A model generated the notes under the pieces. It worked only from the letters and a program-made list of their open reading frames with translations. It was not told the DNA's origin and searched no databases. Source: Edaphochlamys debaryana (lineage: Eukaryota; Chlorophyta; Chlorophyceae; Chlamydomonadales). From it: 64,000 bases of DNA. Below, in pieces: positions 10,919 through 22,070 of this stretch. The position numbers were made by a program, and so were the translations under genes. The stretch spans positions 1 to 64,000 of the forward strand of contig JAEHOE010000200.1 of assembly GCA_016858145.1 (NCBI GenBank), written 5' to 3'. Positions within the stretch are counted from its first letter, which is position 1; the number at the start of each line of letters is the position of its first letter.

Positions 10919-13900
10919 ATGCGCACAGCAGTATCAGCCGGAAGCCTCGGGGCCACGCGCGCTAGCAACAACCCCAGAATGCCGGCCCTTGCCTCGAGGA
11001 CCTCGGCGACCGCGCCCCGCGCCTCCCGCCTCTCCTCCACCGCCCCCGCCCGCATTGCCGCCGCGCCTGGCTCCCTCTCCAGCCGTCACCTCCGCGGCAG
11101 CAGCAGCGGCTGCGGGCCCCGCCGGCGCCTGACGACGGCTGCCGCGCGCTCCGCCTCCGGCCTCGGTCCCGAGGGCCCCTTCGGCTCTGCGGCCGACGGC
11201 GGCGGCAGGCCGGGCGCCGGCGCTGGCTACCCGCACCCTGTGTGGGCGCGGTGGGCCAGGGAGCGGGAGGCACGGGAGGCGGCCGCGGGACTGTCCGAGC
11301 GGCCCGCAGCCGCCGCGGTCAGCGCCTCGTCCCCCTCCTTGGGGGCGGGGGAGGGCGCCCCGAGGCGACCCAGCGACCCAGCGGTGCTGGCGCAGGCCGT
11401 GGCCAAGGTGGGTGCCTCTCCTCCTCCTCCCCTCCCTCTCCCCTCCTCCCCCGCGTTCCCCTCCTGACCTCCCTCTCCCCCTCCCTCCCTTCCTCCCTCC
11501 CTTTCTCTGAGCACCTGAGTGGCTCCCCCTCCCTCTGCCTCTTCCTCTCCCTTTCCCTCACCCTCCCCCGCCCCCTCGCCCCCCAGTTGTCGGGTGCGCC
11601 CCCCCCCCACCCGTCTCTGCAGCGCTCTGCCCTACCCCTGAACCCCATATTGCGTGGCCTCCCCCCTCGCCCCCTCAGTCCTGGTCCCCCCCCCCCTCTG
11701 CCGCTCTCTCCACGCCCTCGTGCCCCCTCTCGCACCCCCAGTCCCCGGGTTTGCCCCCTCCCCCCTCCCCCCCACCCCCCACCCCCCACCCCCCACCCCC
11801 CTGCCTCGTGAGGACTCATGCGGGCAATGTGGCAATTCGCCGCGTTTTCCGTCTTCGCCGCCGGATGTGACCTCGCACACCCGGCGGCGAAGATGGAGGA
11901 CGCTGCGAACTGCCACATGGTTCGCCCCCCTCGGCTCCCGTCGTCTCCCGATCCCCCCTCCCGCAACTGCTGCAAGCCCCGCTCTCGCCCTAGACCCTCC
12001 CACCCTCCACCCCCCTCTCACCCTCCCGCCCCCTCTTCACCCTCCCTCCCCTCTCACCCGCCGCCCCCCTTTCCCTAGCCTCCCCCTCCTCTATCCCGTC
12101 CCTCTCACCCTCCCTCCCCTCTCACCCTCCCTCCCATCTCACCCTTTCTCGCCTCTCGCCCTCCCTCCCATCTCACCCTTTCTCGCTTTTCCTCCATTCA
12201 CCCCTCGCACCCTCCCCCTTCCCCCTCCCCCCCCTCAGGCCCAGCTGGATGCGCTGCTGGCGCGGGAGGCCGAGGTGGCCTTACTAAGGGCGGAGCTGGC
12301 GGAATCCAGGCGGCAGCTGGCGGAAGCTACGGGGAAGCTGGGGGAGCGGCAACGGGAGGTTGGGGCGGCGCAGGCGGCGACGGCGGAGCGGCTGGAGGGC
12401 CTAGTGGAGGAGGTGGGTGGGGGTGGTGGGTGGTGGGGATAGGGGGTAGGGGGGGGGGGGGCGGAGGGCAAGCAAGGGGTTGAAGGGCGAGGGGGGCGTG
12501 GGGCGTAGGGGCGGAGCGTCTGGAGGGGCTGGTGGAGCAGGTCGGGGTGGTGTGTGGGGCGGGGGGGGAGGGGGAAGGAGGGGGAGGCAGGGACGGTGGG
12601 GGGTGGGAAGGAGGGGAAGGGGTTGAAGGGCGAGGGGGGCGTGGGACGTTGGACAGGAGCGGCCTGGCCGGAGTGTGAAGGGCTGCTCGCATGAGCCTGG
12701 GAGTCTGAGGCGCGGCGATTAGCCGGCCGGCCTTAGAAACGGAACCGAAAGCCCGAGCAAACCGAAGCCCGACCCAACCCGCCCATCCCGAACCCGTTAC
12801 GTTTGTGTCGCCGGTGGATGGGGGGGGGGCTCTTGGGGGGGACAGCGTGGGAGGGGACGGGGACGGCAGGGACCTATTGAGAGGGCCGGAAGCGGGACAG
12901 ACGGAGGCGATGGCGGCACAGGCATTGGGGGAGGGGCAGTCTTGACCGAGAGAGAGAGCCTGCCTCCATCGCATACTGCCCCCCCCCCCAGGTGTCGCAG
13001 CTCCTGGAGGCACAGCGGGCCGCCGCCGGATCCATCTCACCGGCCGGATCCGGATCCGGACCTGGATCCGACAGTGACGCAGACCTCGAGGATGAGATCC
13101 AGGCGCGATCCACGTTTGTCCTGCTGGAGGAGGCAACCATGCGCGATCTGGCCATGATGTGGCAGGAGGTGGGGGGGGGGGGCTGGGGGGTTGGGGGGGG
13201 GGGGGGGAGAAGCGGACAGGTGTGTGGAGGGTCCGGTCCACGGCCCCACGCGCTGACGCGCATGCACACGTCCCCTCACCAACCCACCCAGCTTTGTAAC
13301 TTCTGGGCCATGCGACCTCCGCTCCCGCTTCACCTGTACGTTGCGGCTTCCTGGCACGTTGTTCTCGTCTAAACCCTCTTCCTCCTTCCTCATGCCTTCC
13401 CTCCCTCCACCCCCCCACCCCCACCCCAGGACGGCACCACGGCCCTGCACCTGGCGGTGGGGTCGGCGGGGGCCGCCGCCGTCGCCGTACTGCTGTCCTG
13501 GGGGGCGGATCCGAACGCAGCCAAAAAGGTGCGTCGGGACCGGAAAGAACCGGACCGGACCAAACCGGACCGGGCAGAACCGGACCGGACCGGACCGGAC
13601 CGGACCGGACCGGACCGGCAGAACCGGACCGGACCGGACCGGACCGGACCGGACCGGACCGGCAGAACCGGACCGGACCGGACAGATAATTGCAAACTGC
13701 TGGCCTGGGGGGGCGGACCCGCACTCAGGGCCAGGGCGGTGGGGGAGGATGTCCTGTGGATACACCAGGCCCAAAGATTTGAGGGTTGGAGGGGATGAGG
13801 GAAAGGGGGAGTGGGCCCTCACTGTCCCGGAGCCCAAGAACGCGCCGCGAACTAAGGTGTGTTGGATCTGGATCTAGATACCGCGCCGCTTCCGGCTTCA

Positions 13901-15238
13901 CCCGTCGCTTCGCTTCCCCCCTCTTCAGTTGGCACCTCGCCCCTTTCCACCCTCGCCTCCCCCCCCAACCCCCCCCCCTCCCCAGGACGGCACCACCCCC
14001 CTCCACATCGCCGCTGAGCTGGACGACGCTGATGAGGTGGCGGCCCTGGCGGCACACACCGTGCACCTGGGCCCGGAGCTCAAGGCGGGTGGCTGGGGGG
14101 ATGGGGCCTCGCCTATCTATTGGCTGTGGGTAGGCAGTACCCGTAAATATGGGCCCTTCCCTAGGGGAAGTGTGAACACCCCCCAAACCCCCGCACCCCA
14201 CCAACCCCCACACAGCAGGACGGCACCACGCCCCTCCACATCGCCGCCGCCCGGGGCCACCTGGCCGCGGCCCGGGCCCTGATCGACGCAAACGCCGAGC
14301 TGGACGACCCGCGATCGGTGGGATCTAGGGGGGGGGTGCGCAGTGGGGGATGAAGGCTCAAGCCGTCAATGCAGGGGCGAGCAAGGGGTGGATCACCATG
14401 AATGGTAGATCAATGAATGGTGAATGGTGCACAAGCGAGCAAGGGGCCAGGGGTGAAGCCGTCCACGCAGGGCCCTGGGGGGTGCCAGGGTGTGTGTTAA
14501 GGGGGGGGGGGGTGCTAAGGGGGGTGCCAAGGGGGGGTGCTAAGGGGGTTGCTATGGGGTGTGCTATGGGGGGGTGCTAAGGGACATGGACAACCCACGC
14601 ACGGTGGGAATGGGGGTGGGTGTGCAAGAGAGCGAGGGGCCAGGGGCGAAGGTGAAGGTACCAACGCAGGGACCGGCCGTAGGTGCAAAAGCAAACTAGC
14701 TAAGGGGATGCAAACATCGGCCCATATGCAATCAGCCCTCATAGATGCTAGCGTGTTTCCGCGCGCGGGCCCTTGCAGCGCCGTCTGCGGGTCGGTGGGG
14801 CGCAGTTTGTGGGTCGGTGGGTTGCACAGTGGAGTAGGGAGGTCTCAGGCCGAGGGGGAAGGGCGCGGCGAAGGGTGGCGAGGGGATTAAGAGCTCCGGT
14901 GGATGTGCGTGCCATGCACCATGCCCCCGGCACCCCCAGTGTCCGCACCTCCTGGGTTGCCCCTCCACTCAACTCACGCGCCCTTCCCCCCCCCCACGTG
15001 CCCCCCCTTCCCCCCCCCCCCCCTGTCAGGACGGCTCCACCCCCCTCCACCTGGCCGCGGAGGGGGGCCACGCGGGGGTGGTGAAGGCACTGCTGGATGC
15101 GGGGGCGGAGGTGATGATGGAGACCCTGGTGGGTGGGGTGGTGGGGGGTGGTGGGTGTGGGATTGGATTGCGGTGTGCTGGGGCACCCACGGCATCCCTG
15201 ATGCGCGCCTGCTCCATCCTCACCCCCCATGCCTCCCC

Positions 15239-15307
<69 letters not shown>

Positions 15308-16601
15308 CCCCCTCCCCCCCTCCCCCCTCCCCCCTCCCCCCTCCCCCCTCCCCCCTCCCCCCTCCCCCCTCCCCCCTCCCCCCTCCCCCCCTAACAGTGG
15401 GGCGCCACCCCCCTGTACCTGGCCGCATGGAGGGGCCACGTGGGCCCCCTCAGGCCGCTGATCATGATGGGAGCGAGGGTCAACGCACGCACCAAGGTGG
15501 GGGGGCGGCCCTACAACCTAACGGGTTCCGTATGTGATGGATAGCCACCCGGCCCTTCTTAGAATCCGGTGGGTTGGTGTATACATAACACGATCCGGAT
15601 CCGGATCCGGACACAGATGACCCCACGACCTGGTGGGTTATGTGATGGCCCTCCTCTACCTCGGCGGCTGGGTACCGGTACTCGTAGGACTGCTCTGACC
15701 CAACGGTGCCACGTCAGCCTTACGCATTACGCCCTCGTGCACCCCACCCCGCCCTCGCCGGGCCTTTCGCTCTGGACCTCCGTGCGCGGGCTGTCCAGTC
15801 TCTAACGCGTACAAGCCCACCCCGCCAATCCCCCTCTTCAACAGCCCAACTGACGCAGGCCCCCCCATCCACGTTCCTCGTGTTCCCCGTTTCGCCGGCG
15901 ATCCCCGCCCCCCCACCCGGCCCCCTTCCGTTACCGGGCCCGCTGCACCCTACCTGCACTTATGATTATTCCTGTGCTCCCCCACACTTCCCCTCCCCCC
16001 CCCAGGCCCGCTCCACCCCTCTCCACGCCGCCTGCTCCGAGGGCCATGTGGGGGCGGCGGAGGTGCTCCTGGCGGAGGGGGCGGACTATGAGGCAGCCAA
16101 CCAGGTGTGGGGGCGGGGGGTGGGGGTGGTGCCGAAGATTAGTTAGGTTAGTCGGCGGCTGCGCTTGCCCCTTCCAAAAAGAAGAACTAGACATACCGGT
16201 AGGCGTGACTCGATCGATCGCGTAACCCGTTCTGCCGTTCAGGACGGCTGGACGCCGCTCATCGCCGCCGCCGTGTACGGCCACACGGGCACCGTACGGG
16301 TGATGCTGCAGGCGGGGGCGGGCAGGGGCGCACGGGACACGGTGAGGGGGGCGCGGGGTGCGGGGTGGGGTGCGGGGTACGGGGTAGGGGCGTGTTCTAT
16401 CTGGAACAGCCCGATCGCTCGTGTGCTACGTCACCCGATCGATGCTGATTGACGCCCTTCATCGTTGGCCTCTTGCACCGGTTGTACGACAACGTACGGC
16501 ACCTCTGTACGACGTACGACACACTGCAGAGCGGGTGTACGGCTCTGGACTGGGCCGCTCGCATGGGCCGCGCGGAGGTGGCACAGCTGCTGCAGGGCTG
16601 A
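10919..16601 (+). CDS. Coiled-coil and ankyrin-repeat protein, one repeat per exon
   Basis: Predicted 534 aa. Exons: 10919-11407, 12239-12412, 12992-13168, 13430-13528, 13986-14084, 14219-14317, 15030-15128, 15398-15496, 16006-16104, 16243-16341, 16530-16601, all joined in phase 0. Residues 1-163 are Ala/Ser/Arg-rich with few acidic residues, resembling an algal plastid transit peptide. Residues 164-221 form a heptad-like helix (AQLDALLAREAEVALLRAE). Then come seven exons of exactly 99 nt, each one 33-residue ankyrin repeat, mostly opening DGxTPLH. A truncated last repeat ends AEVAQLLQG. The 14084 junction needs a GC donor (AAG|GC). Ankyrin arrays bind proteins; no enzymatic domain is visible, so partner and process are unknown. 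A TGTAA at 17296 could end the transcript. Confidence 0.85.
12676..12796. repeat. Dispersed intronic repeat, family 1, copy 2
   Basis: Second copy of the ~115-bp element at 768-885, here in the ankyrin-gene intron 12413-12991 and in gene sense. The shared core is GATTAGCCGGCCGGCC with the same flanking words. Confidence 0.7.
13533..13684. repeat. (CCGGA)n pentanucleotide microsatellite in ankyrin intron
   Basis: About 150 bp of CCGGA units, interrupted by CAGAACCGGA blocks. It starts within ten bases of the donor of the first ankyrin exon. Confidence 0.95.
15240..15391. repeat. 65-base poly(C) followed by (CCCCCCT)n in ankyrin intron
   Basis: An uninterrupted run of about 65 C, then CCCCCCT units, ends at the TAACAG acceptor of the 15398-15496 exon. 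It replaces the normal polypyrimidine tract. The length is likely polymorphic or assembly-limited. Confidence 0.95.
15757..15800 (+). repeat. Dispersed intronic repeat, family 2, partial copy
   Basis: CGGGCCTTTCGCTCTGGACC followed by TCCGTGCGCG matches the left end of the element at 59848-59950. It lies in an ankyrin-gene intron. Confidence 0.55.
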
Positions 16602-17501
16602 TGAGAGCTTGCGGCAGGCAAGGGGAGCGACACGTGAGGCCGTCGAGGGGAGGAGGGCCTGCGGATATCGTAAGGCTGCTATTGACAGGGGATGGCCTCT
16701 GGAGGCGTTGTGGAAGACAAGGCACCGGCACCGGCACCGGCAACTGCGGCAAGGCACGGCTCTCAATCCGAAGCTGGCGAGATATATACGGTTGTGGCAG
16801 GGTCGGAGCTAAGGGGGGGTGCGCACGCAGGGCACCGGCGGGCCTGCAGGGGTAATCACGGGCGGGTCTGTGGGTGGTCTGGCGGCCGCGTAGGGACGCT
16901 TGATGACGGGCGGCCGGGGGCCAAGGAACTTCTCTGCTACGGCGCTTCCTACGGCATAATCGCCGCTCAAGTGTGGAGGCGGGCCATCGTAGACGCAACC
17001 GACCGCTCAAGGCGCGAGGGCCGCACGCATGACAAGGTTGCAAGAACAGGTTGTCGTTAAGTTGTGTTGGGGCCGCATGGCAGCTCTGTACAGGGCCATC
17101 CCGGGTGTGGCACTGCCGGTACTTACCATTCCACGGCCGTTTGGATGTTGTGATGAGGACTCTACTTGAGCGATCTCAGCATACCTCCTGCTGGCGTGAG
17201 GGCTGTGGGCGATGGTCGGACTGGGGCAGTTGCTCGCGAGCACGCACGCGCCCAACACGACCGATGCAGGCGAAGGGCCTTCATGGAACAGAAGTTGTAA
17301 AAGCCTGAAGCCTGACCGTAGTGTGACCGAAACTCGATACGCCCGGAAGTACGCGCTTGCGGCATGGCATCGCGCGCCCGGGACCCCAACTGTGTACAAA
17401 GGGGCCCCGCCGTAGCCCCAAGTTGTTTAAAAGTGTCACTGATACATCCCAGTCACTTCAACCTCGGTCCTTGCACGTATCGGTCCGTTTGCTTCGACGA
17501 G
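16602..17501. other. Intergenic region between ankyrin and SRCR genes
   Basis: No gene recognised. It holds a short GCACCGGCACCGGCA run near 16722, TATATA at 16783, a TGTAA at 17296-17300, and TTTAAAAG near 17425 close to the SRCR start. Confidence 0.5.
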
Positions 17502-20024
17502 ATGGCGCTTCGGCTTACAGCCGCTCTCACCCTAGCTGCCCTCGTTGCTGGCGCAGCTGCTTGGAACCAGAACAACGATGGGGGTAAGCGCTATGGATGC
17601 ATACGCGAGGGGTGGGCTGTGCCACACAAGTGGATGGCGTCTCGACGCACAACCCTCCTCCGCAACGGGAGAAAGCGGCGCGTTTCCAGCCCACCGCTCA
17701 CCTTCACTCCCCTTACTCCGCCGTTTGCTCGATCCACAGACGTCCAGCTCATCAACAGCGGGTCTCAGAGCAAGGGTCTCGTGCAGGTTTGGAGCGGCTC
17801 TCAAAACACGTGAGCTCATGAGATAACGCCAAGCCTCTTCTTTGCTTCAGCGCAAAGCCCGGACGGTAACGCGCACGAGCGCGCCAACTGGCGTACCGAT
17901 GTCCGACCCCTGTACACAGCGCGAAGCGGCTTGCGGTCCGTCAATAGCTTACTACTATTGTATTGACAAAAGACACAGCCCGATGGCCACAGCGAACTAG
18001 CTGCCGCCCTAGTAAAGTGCCCCGATCCTCCATCCTCAGCCCTTGACCCGCCTTGTTTGACCGCACCCTGTTCCCGCCACCCCTTCCCCGCTTCCTGCCT
18101 ATGCTGCTGCCGCCCGCAGGTGGGTGTCTGTGTGCGACTACGCCCTCACCGTAAACAATGCCAAGGTCATCTGCTCGCAACTCACCTTCCAGACGGCGGT
18201 GGGGCCTTGAAAAAGCTTTGCGGGGGGCTTTGGGTGCACGCACCGGATGAACGGGAGGGCAGCGAGCTTCAGAACGAATCCAAGCACGAATCCCTGCCTG
18301 CAAAGTACCCGCCTGCCCCACCCCCATGTATTCCAGCCAACCACTACCGCCCCCTCGCCCCCGACCCCACTTCGGTGCCCTGAGCTCCCCCTGGCTCCCG
18401 CCCCCCGCCCCGCCAGGCCGCCACGCCTCAAAGCCAAGCCAACACCTGCGACTCCGCTGTATCCCACCCCCCCTTTCTCCCGCCCCCCCATGCCCCCAGA
18501 ACGTCTCCTGGAGCGACTGGATCGTGTACAAGAACTCGTCCACCAACCCCGGCTGGTGGAACGCCACCACCTACCCCGGCCCCCCGCAGCAGTTCTTCAC
18601 CTGTGAGTCCGTCCCCGGCAGATGCCGTACAGGTGCCGTACGTCCGTACCCCTGCTGCGTGCACTCGCTATAGTTGCAGACCTGACCTCTAGCCAGCTAT
18701 CGGCAAGCACGCAAGCTGCCGGGAAGGAAAGCCGAGCGAGCGCTGGGGCTGAGGGGGCTTCTTGTTGGGACCCAATCGGACTCTAAAGGGGAAGAGGAGG
18801 GGCGAGGGGGGGCGTGGAGGGGTGGACCGGGGGGGTGTGAGTCCTGAGCTGGAAGTCCCCCTAGCTCCTGCCGTGGCGGCCTGCACGCATGTTGCCTGAG
18901 AAGGAGTTGAGCGTCAATGGATGTGAAGGGGCAGCTTCAGCGGGACCCGGTTGTCACTATCGCAATATCTGTTGGGGTGCGTTGGCGGGGGGGAGGGGCC
19001 ACGGCTTGCGAAAAAGGGGAGGGCCTCAGACGAAGTGTTGCCTCGGGAGGGGCGGGGATGAGGGGTCCCCAAATATAGCTCGGTCTTGTCCAAGGCCCGC
19101 CGCATCGCTCGGCTTGTGATCCGTCCTGGCCCCATGGTGCATCTCGACCTCAGCGACCTCGCCTGCCTGGCACTCCTGTTTCTAAACCTCGACCACCTGG
19201 CTCCCGGCCCCTCCCGAATGCATGCAGGCAGCGGCAGCGAGCCCTCCGTCAACAACTGCCCCAACTACGCGGTGCGCGGGTTGAGGGGCCACAGTGCGCT
19301 GGTTGGAGCCTCGGATAGGGTTGGGGGTGTGGGGGCTGGGCTGCGTGCGTTGGCGGGCAGGGCGCTCTGGGCAAGTGGCGTGTTCGGGACATGAGCTCTT
19401 CAATTCTTCTGGAGCCCCGGGTGGGAAGCTCCTGTTACTACTCGCGTGCCTCTGCAGATTGAGCCCCTACCGAACGCCGTATGCCCCGCCCCGCCTGTCC
19501 CCCCTGCAGTTCGTCCCCACAGTGGGCTGTGTGGCTGCCGCCGTGTCCTGCCCCGGCGTCCAGTACGGAACGGTGAGCCAGGGGGGGAGAGAGCGAGTCC
19601 GTGGGGTGGGTGCGGAGCGAGAAGCGAGAAGAGAAGCGGTTGGATGCTGAGTGGGACCTAGGTCAGGCCTGGGCTTGCGTGTGGGGAATGCATGCTGCAC
19701 CATGCAACCGTAAACCCTCAACCCTATGCATGGCTGGGGGCGGCTCGGGTGGAGCGGGCATGGGCTGAGCGACTGGCTGGGTGCCACCCGCCGATGCGTA
19801 GGGGAAGTCGTAACCTAGACCCAAGGACCCACGGGTGCCCTCACCCCGCTCTGCTGACCCCGCCCTTCCCCCCTTCCCCGCCACCCCCCCCCCTTCCTTC
19901 CCCCAACCCCTCACAGCCCAACCAGGTGAACCACCCGGGTGCCGCCACCGCCGCCTCCCCCGCCCTGCTCCTGCACGCCGCGCTCGCCATGCTGGCCCTG
20001 GCGCTTGCCGTACTCATGTCCTGA
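17502..20024 (+). CDS. Small secreted, GPI-anchored SRCR-domain protein
   Basis: Predicted 182 aa, surface recognition type. Exons: 17502-17583, 17740-17809, 18120-18198, 18500-18602, 19228-19271, 19510-19572, 19917-20024, all in phase. A signal peptide (MALRLTAALTLAALVAGAAA) is followed by an SRCR-like core: VQLINSGSQSKGLVQVW, then WVSVCDYALTVNNAKVICSQL, split at the blank here as in the family pattern V-L-GxVEV, WxxVCD, A-VxC-QL. Cys/Trp-rich sequence follows (NVSWSDW, GWWNATTY, NNCPNYA) with candidate N-glycosylation sites. The C-terminus is a hydrophobic tail after small residues (GAATAASPALLLHAAL), typical of a GPI signal. SRCR domains bind proteins or polyanionic ligands; the ligand here is unknown. 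Only one SRCR domain is present, unlike the large multi-domain algal members. Confidence 0.78.
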
Positions 20025-21364
20025 TCTGATGAGTCCTGATCTGATGATGCGATTGCGTTGATAAAGTGCAAGTAGCTATATGAAATGTGGAGCTGCATCG
20101 GCTTTCTCCTGCTTGCTTACCAGCTGGCGGTGACCAGGCCTGTTGATGGTGTGGGGATGACGGGGTACGGCACACACGAAGGGGATCGATTGATTGACCA
20201 CGGGCGGATGACACATCATGGCACGCCTGAGCTTGGGACCACACTTCTGGAGACTTGGATCCGTTTGAAGGAGGCACGGCTCGGACAATTAGTATTGCCG
20301 GTATTTGCTTGCCGTAGTGCCGGTCAAAGCGGGGACCCCGCCCTCTGTGTAACGATATGGATCAGATGGCTGTCATCGACAATGCCCAAAAGCGCACGTA
20401 CGCAAGCCATGCAAACCGAGGCCAGCCGCACCCCAGAGACGACACGCGCCCCAGGCTCAACGGCCGACCGTGGCCGTTCACGAGATCACGACACCTCCGC
20501 ATTCAGTTGCTTGGCCCCACTCGCCAGGCACGCTACTGCCAGGACACTCAGCTCACACCTCTGCCTGCACCCACCAACGAACACAGCAATTTTCACGGGT
20601 GCACCCTGCACGTCTGCTACAGCTTAGAACCCGCAGTCCGCACCTCTCTTGCACTTCCCACATGGGTTTACCCCCATCTCCTTCTCCTTCCGGCCGCGTC
20701 GGCCCCACCGCCTGGCGCTGCATGTGCCGCTCTCTGGTGTCCATGCATTCAGGCTCTACCATGCATCAAGTTCGCAGCTCGGAAACAGGAGCCCAGCTAC
20801 CATGATGCCGCATCCCACGCCGGGATCACCCAGCTGTAGGCCTCTACAGTCCCGCACAGCTCATCACGGCTGCGGCTTACCCTCCCACGCCCCCGCCGCT
20901 AGCAACCCTAGTCCCGCACAGCTCATCGTCACCCGCTGCGATCCATCCTCACTTTAGACAAGCGCTGGGCGCCCCCATGGGGGCGAAAAAGGGCTGAGCC
21001 CCTCACCCATCTGCTACGCGACCCATCCACCTCTTCTCAATCGTGGGCGCACTATACTCTAACCGAGCTTTAACGCGTAATTAGCAGGTTGTCGGGGGAC
21101 TCGCACCCCTCGGCACAGACTTAGCTGCCCGGTCTTATCTACACGGACACCGCTCCGCCACCTCCTAGCCACCGCTACCCGCCACCACCCTGCGCGCCGC
21201 CAGCCGCCGCACCAGCGACTCCGGCTGGCGGGTTCCGGCACAGTGCCGCCGGGCGCTGCTCGTGCACAGCGCCCATGTAGGTCAGGTATGATAGGTAGGA
21301 TCCATCCTCACTTTAGGAAAGCCCTCAAGGCCCTACCTCAAGCACTCTGGAGGCACCCGAGAGG
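20025..21364. other. Intergenic region after the SRCR gene
   Basis: No gene recognised. TGTAA at 20348-20352 is the best SRCR polyadenylation signal. CCGCACAGCTCATC occurs twice (near 20850 and 20914). A tRNA-like stretch near 21080-21160 was tested and rejected. Confidence 0.5.
20348..20352 (+). promoter_or_regulatory. Candidate TGTAA polyadenylation signal of the SRCR gene
   Basis: TGTAA, the volvocine/chlorophyte polyadenylation motif, lies 324 bp past the SRCR stop codon. Confidence 0.4.
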
Positions 21365-21960
21365 GGTCGGCCGTGCCACACACTACATGGCGTCTCGACG
21401 CACAACCCTCGTCCGCAACGGGAGAAAGCGGCACGTTTCCAGCCCACCGCTCACCAATGCGCCCCTTACTCCGCCGTTCGCCCGATCCACAGACGTGAAG
21501 CTCATCAACTCCGGGTCTCAGAGCAAGGGCCTCGTGCAGCCCCAAACACGTGAGCTCATGGGATAGCGCTGAATCTCTTGTATACTTCAGCGCAAAGCCC
21601 GGAGGGTAACGCGCACGAGCGCGCCAAGCGGCGTACCGATGTCCGACAGCACTACCGGACCCCTATGGCGCGGAACGGCTTGCGGCTCGTCAATAGCTTA
21701 CAACTACTGTATCCTCGAAGACACGGCCAGACAGCCACAGCAAACGAAGCTGCCGCCTTAGTAAAGTGCCCCAATCCTCGATCCCGCCATCCTCAGCCCT
21801 TTACCCTCCTTGACCGTACCTAATCCTCGCCGCCCCTTCCCCGCTTCCTGCCTATGCTGCTGCGGCCCGCAGGTGGGTGTCTGTGTGCGACTACGCCCTC
21901 ACCGTAAAAGATGCCAAGGTCATCTGCTCGCAGCTCACCTTCCAGACCCTCCAGATCCTC
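21365..21960 (+). pseudogene. Decayed partial copy of the SRCR gene
   Basis: Duplicate of 17615-18200 including intron sequence. It keeps the SRCR-exon equivalents VKLINSGSQSKGLVQ (21491-21540) and WVSVCDYALTVKDAKVICSQL (about 21871-21940). The signal-peptide exon and all downstream exons are missing. In the first SRCR exon about 13 bp are lost before the donor relative to the intact gene, which breaks the phase. Intron and exon are similarly conserved, so the duplication looks recent and the copy dead. Its end lies close to the 3' end of the minus-strand gene at 22071. Confidence 0.75.
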
Positions 21961-22070
21961 AGCCCTCTCGCGCCTTGATGCCTCCCTTCCCGTGGTGGCG
22001 TGTAGCGTACCGCTTCACCCTTGCACACCTCCGCAGCCCCGAGCACACCTGCCTTCCACGACCCATTCCC

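Noticed and set aside
12327..13724. 465-codon minus-strand frame with GPV/RSG repeats
   Set aside because: It runs through the CCGGA microsatellite and poly-C introns of the ankyrin gene; the repeats create the open frame.
21060..21160. Possible tRNA on the minus strand
   Set aside because: A-box and B-box-like words are present, but acceptor and T stems do not pair and the B box has a key mismatch.
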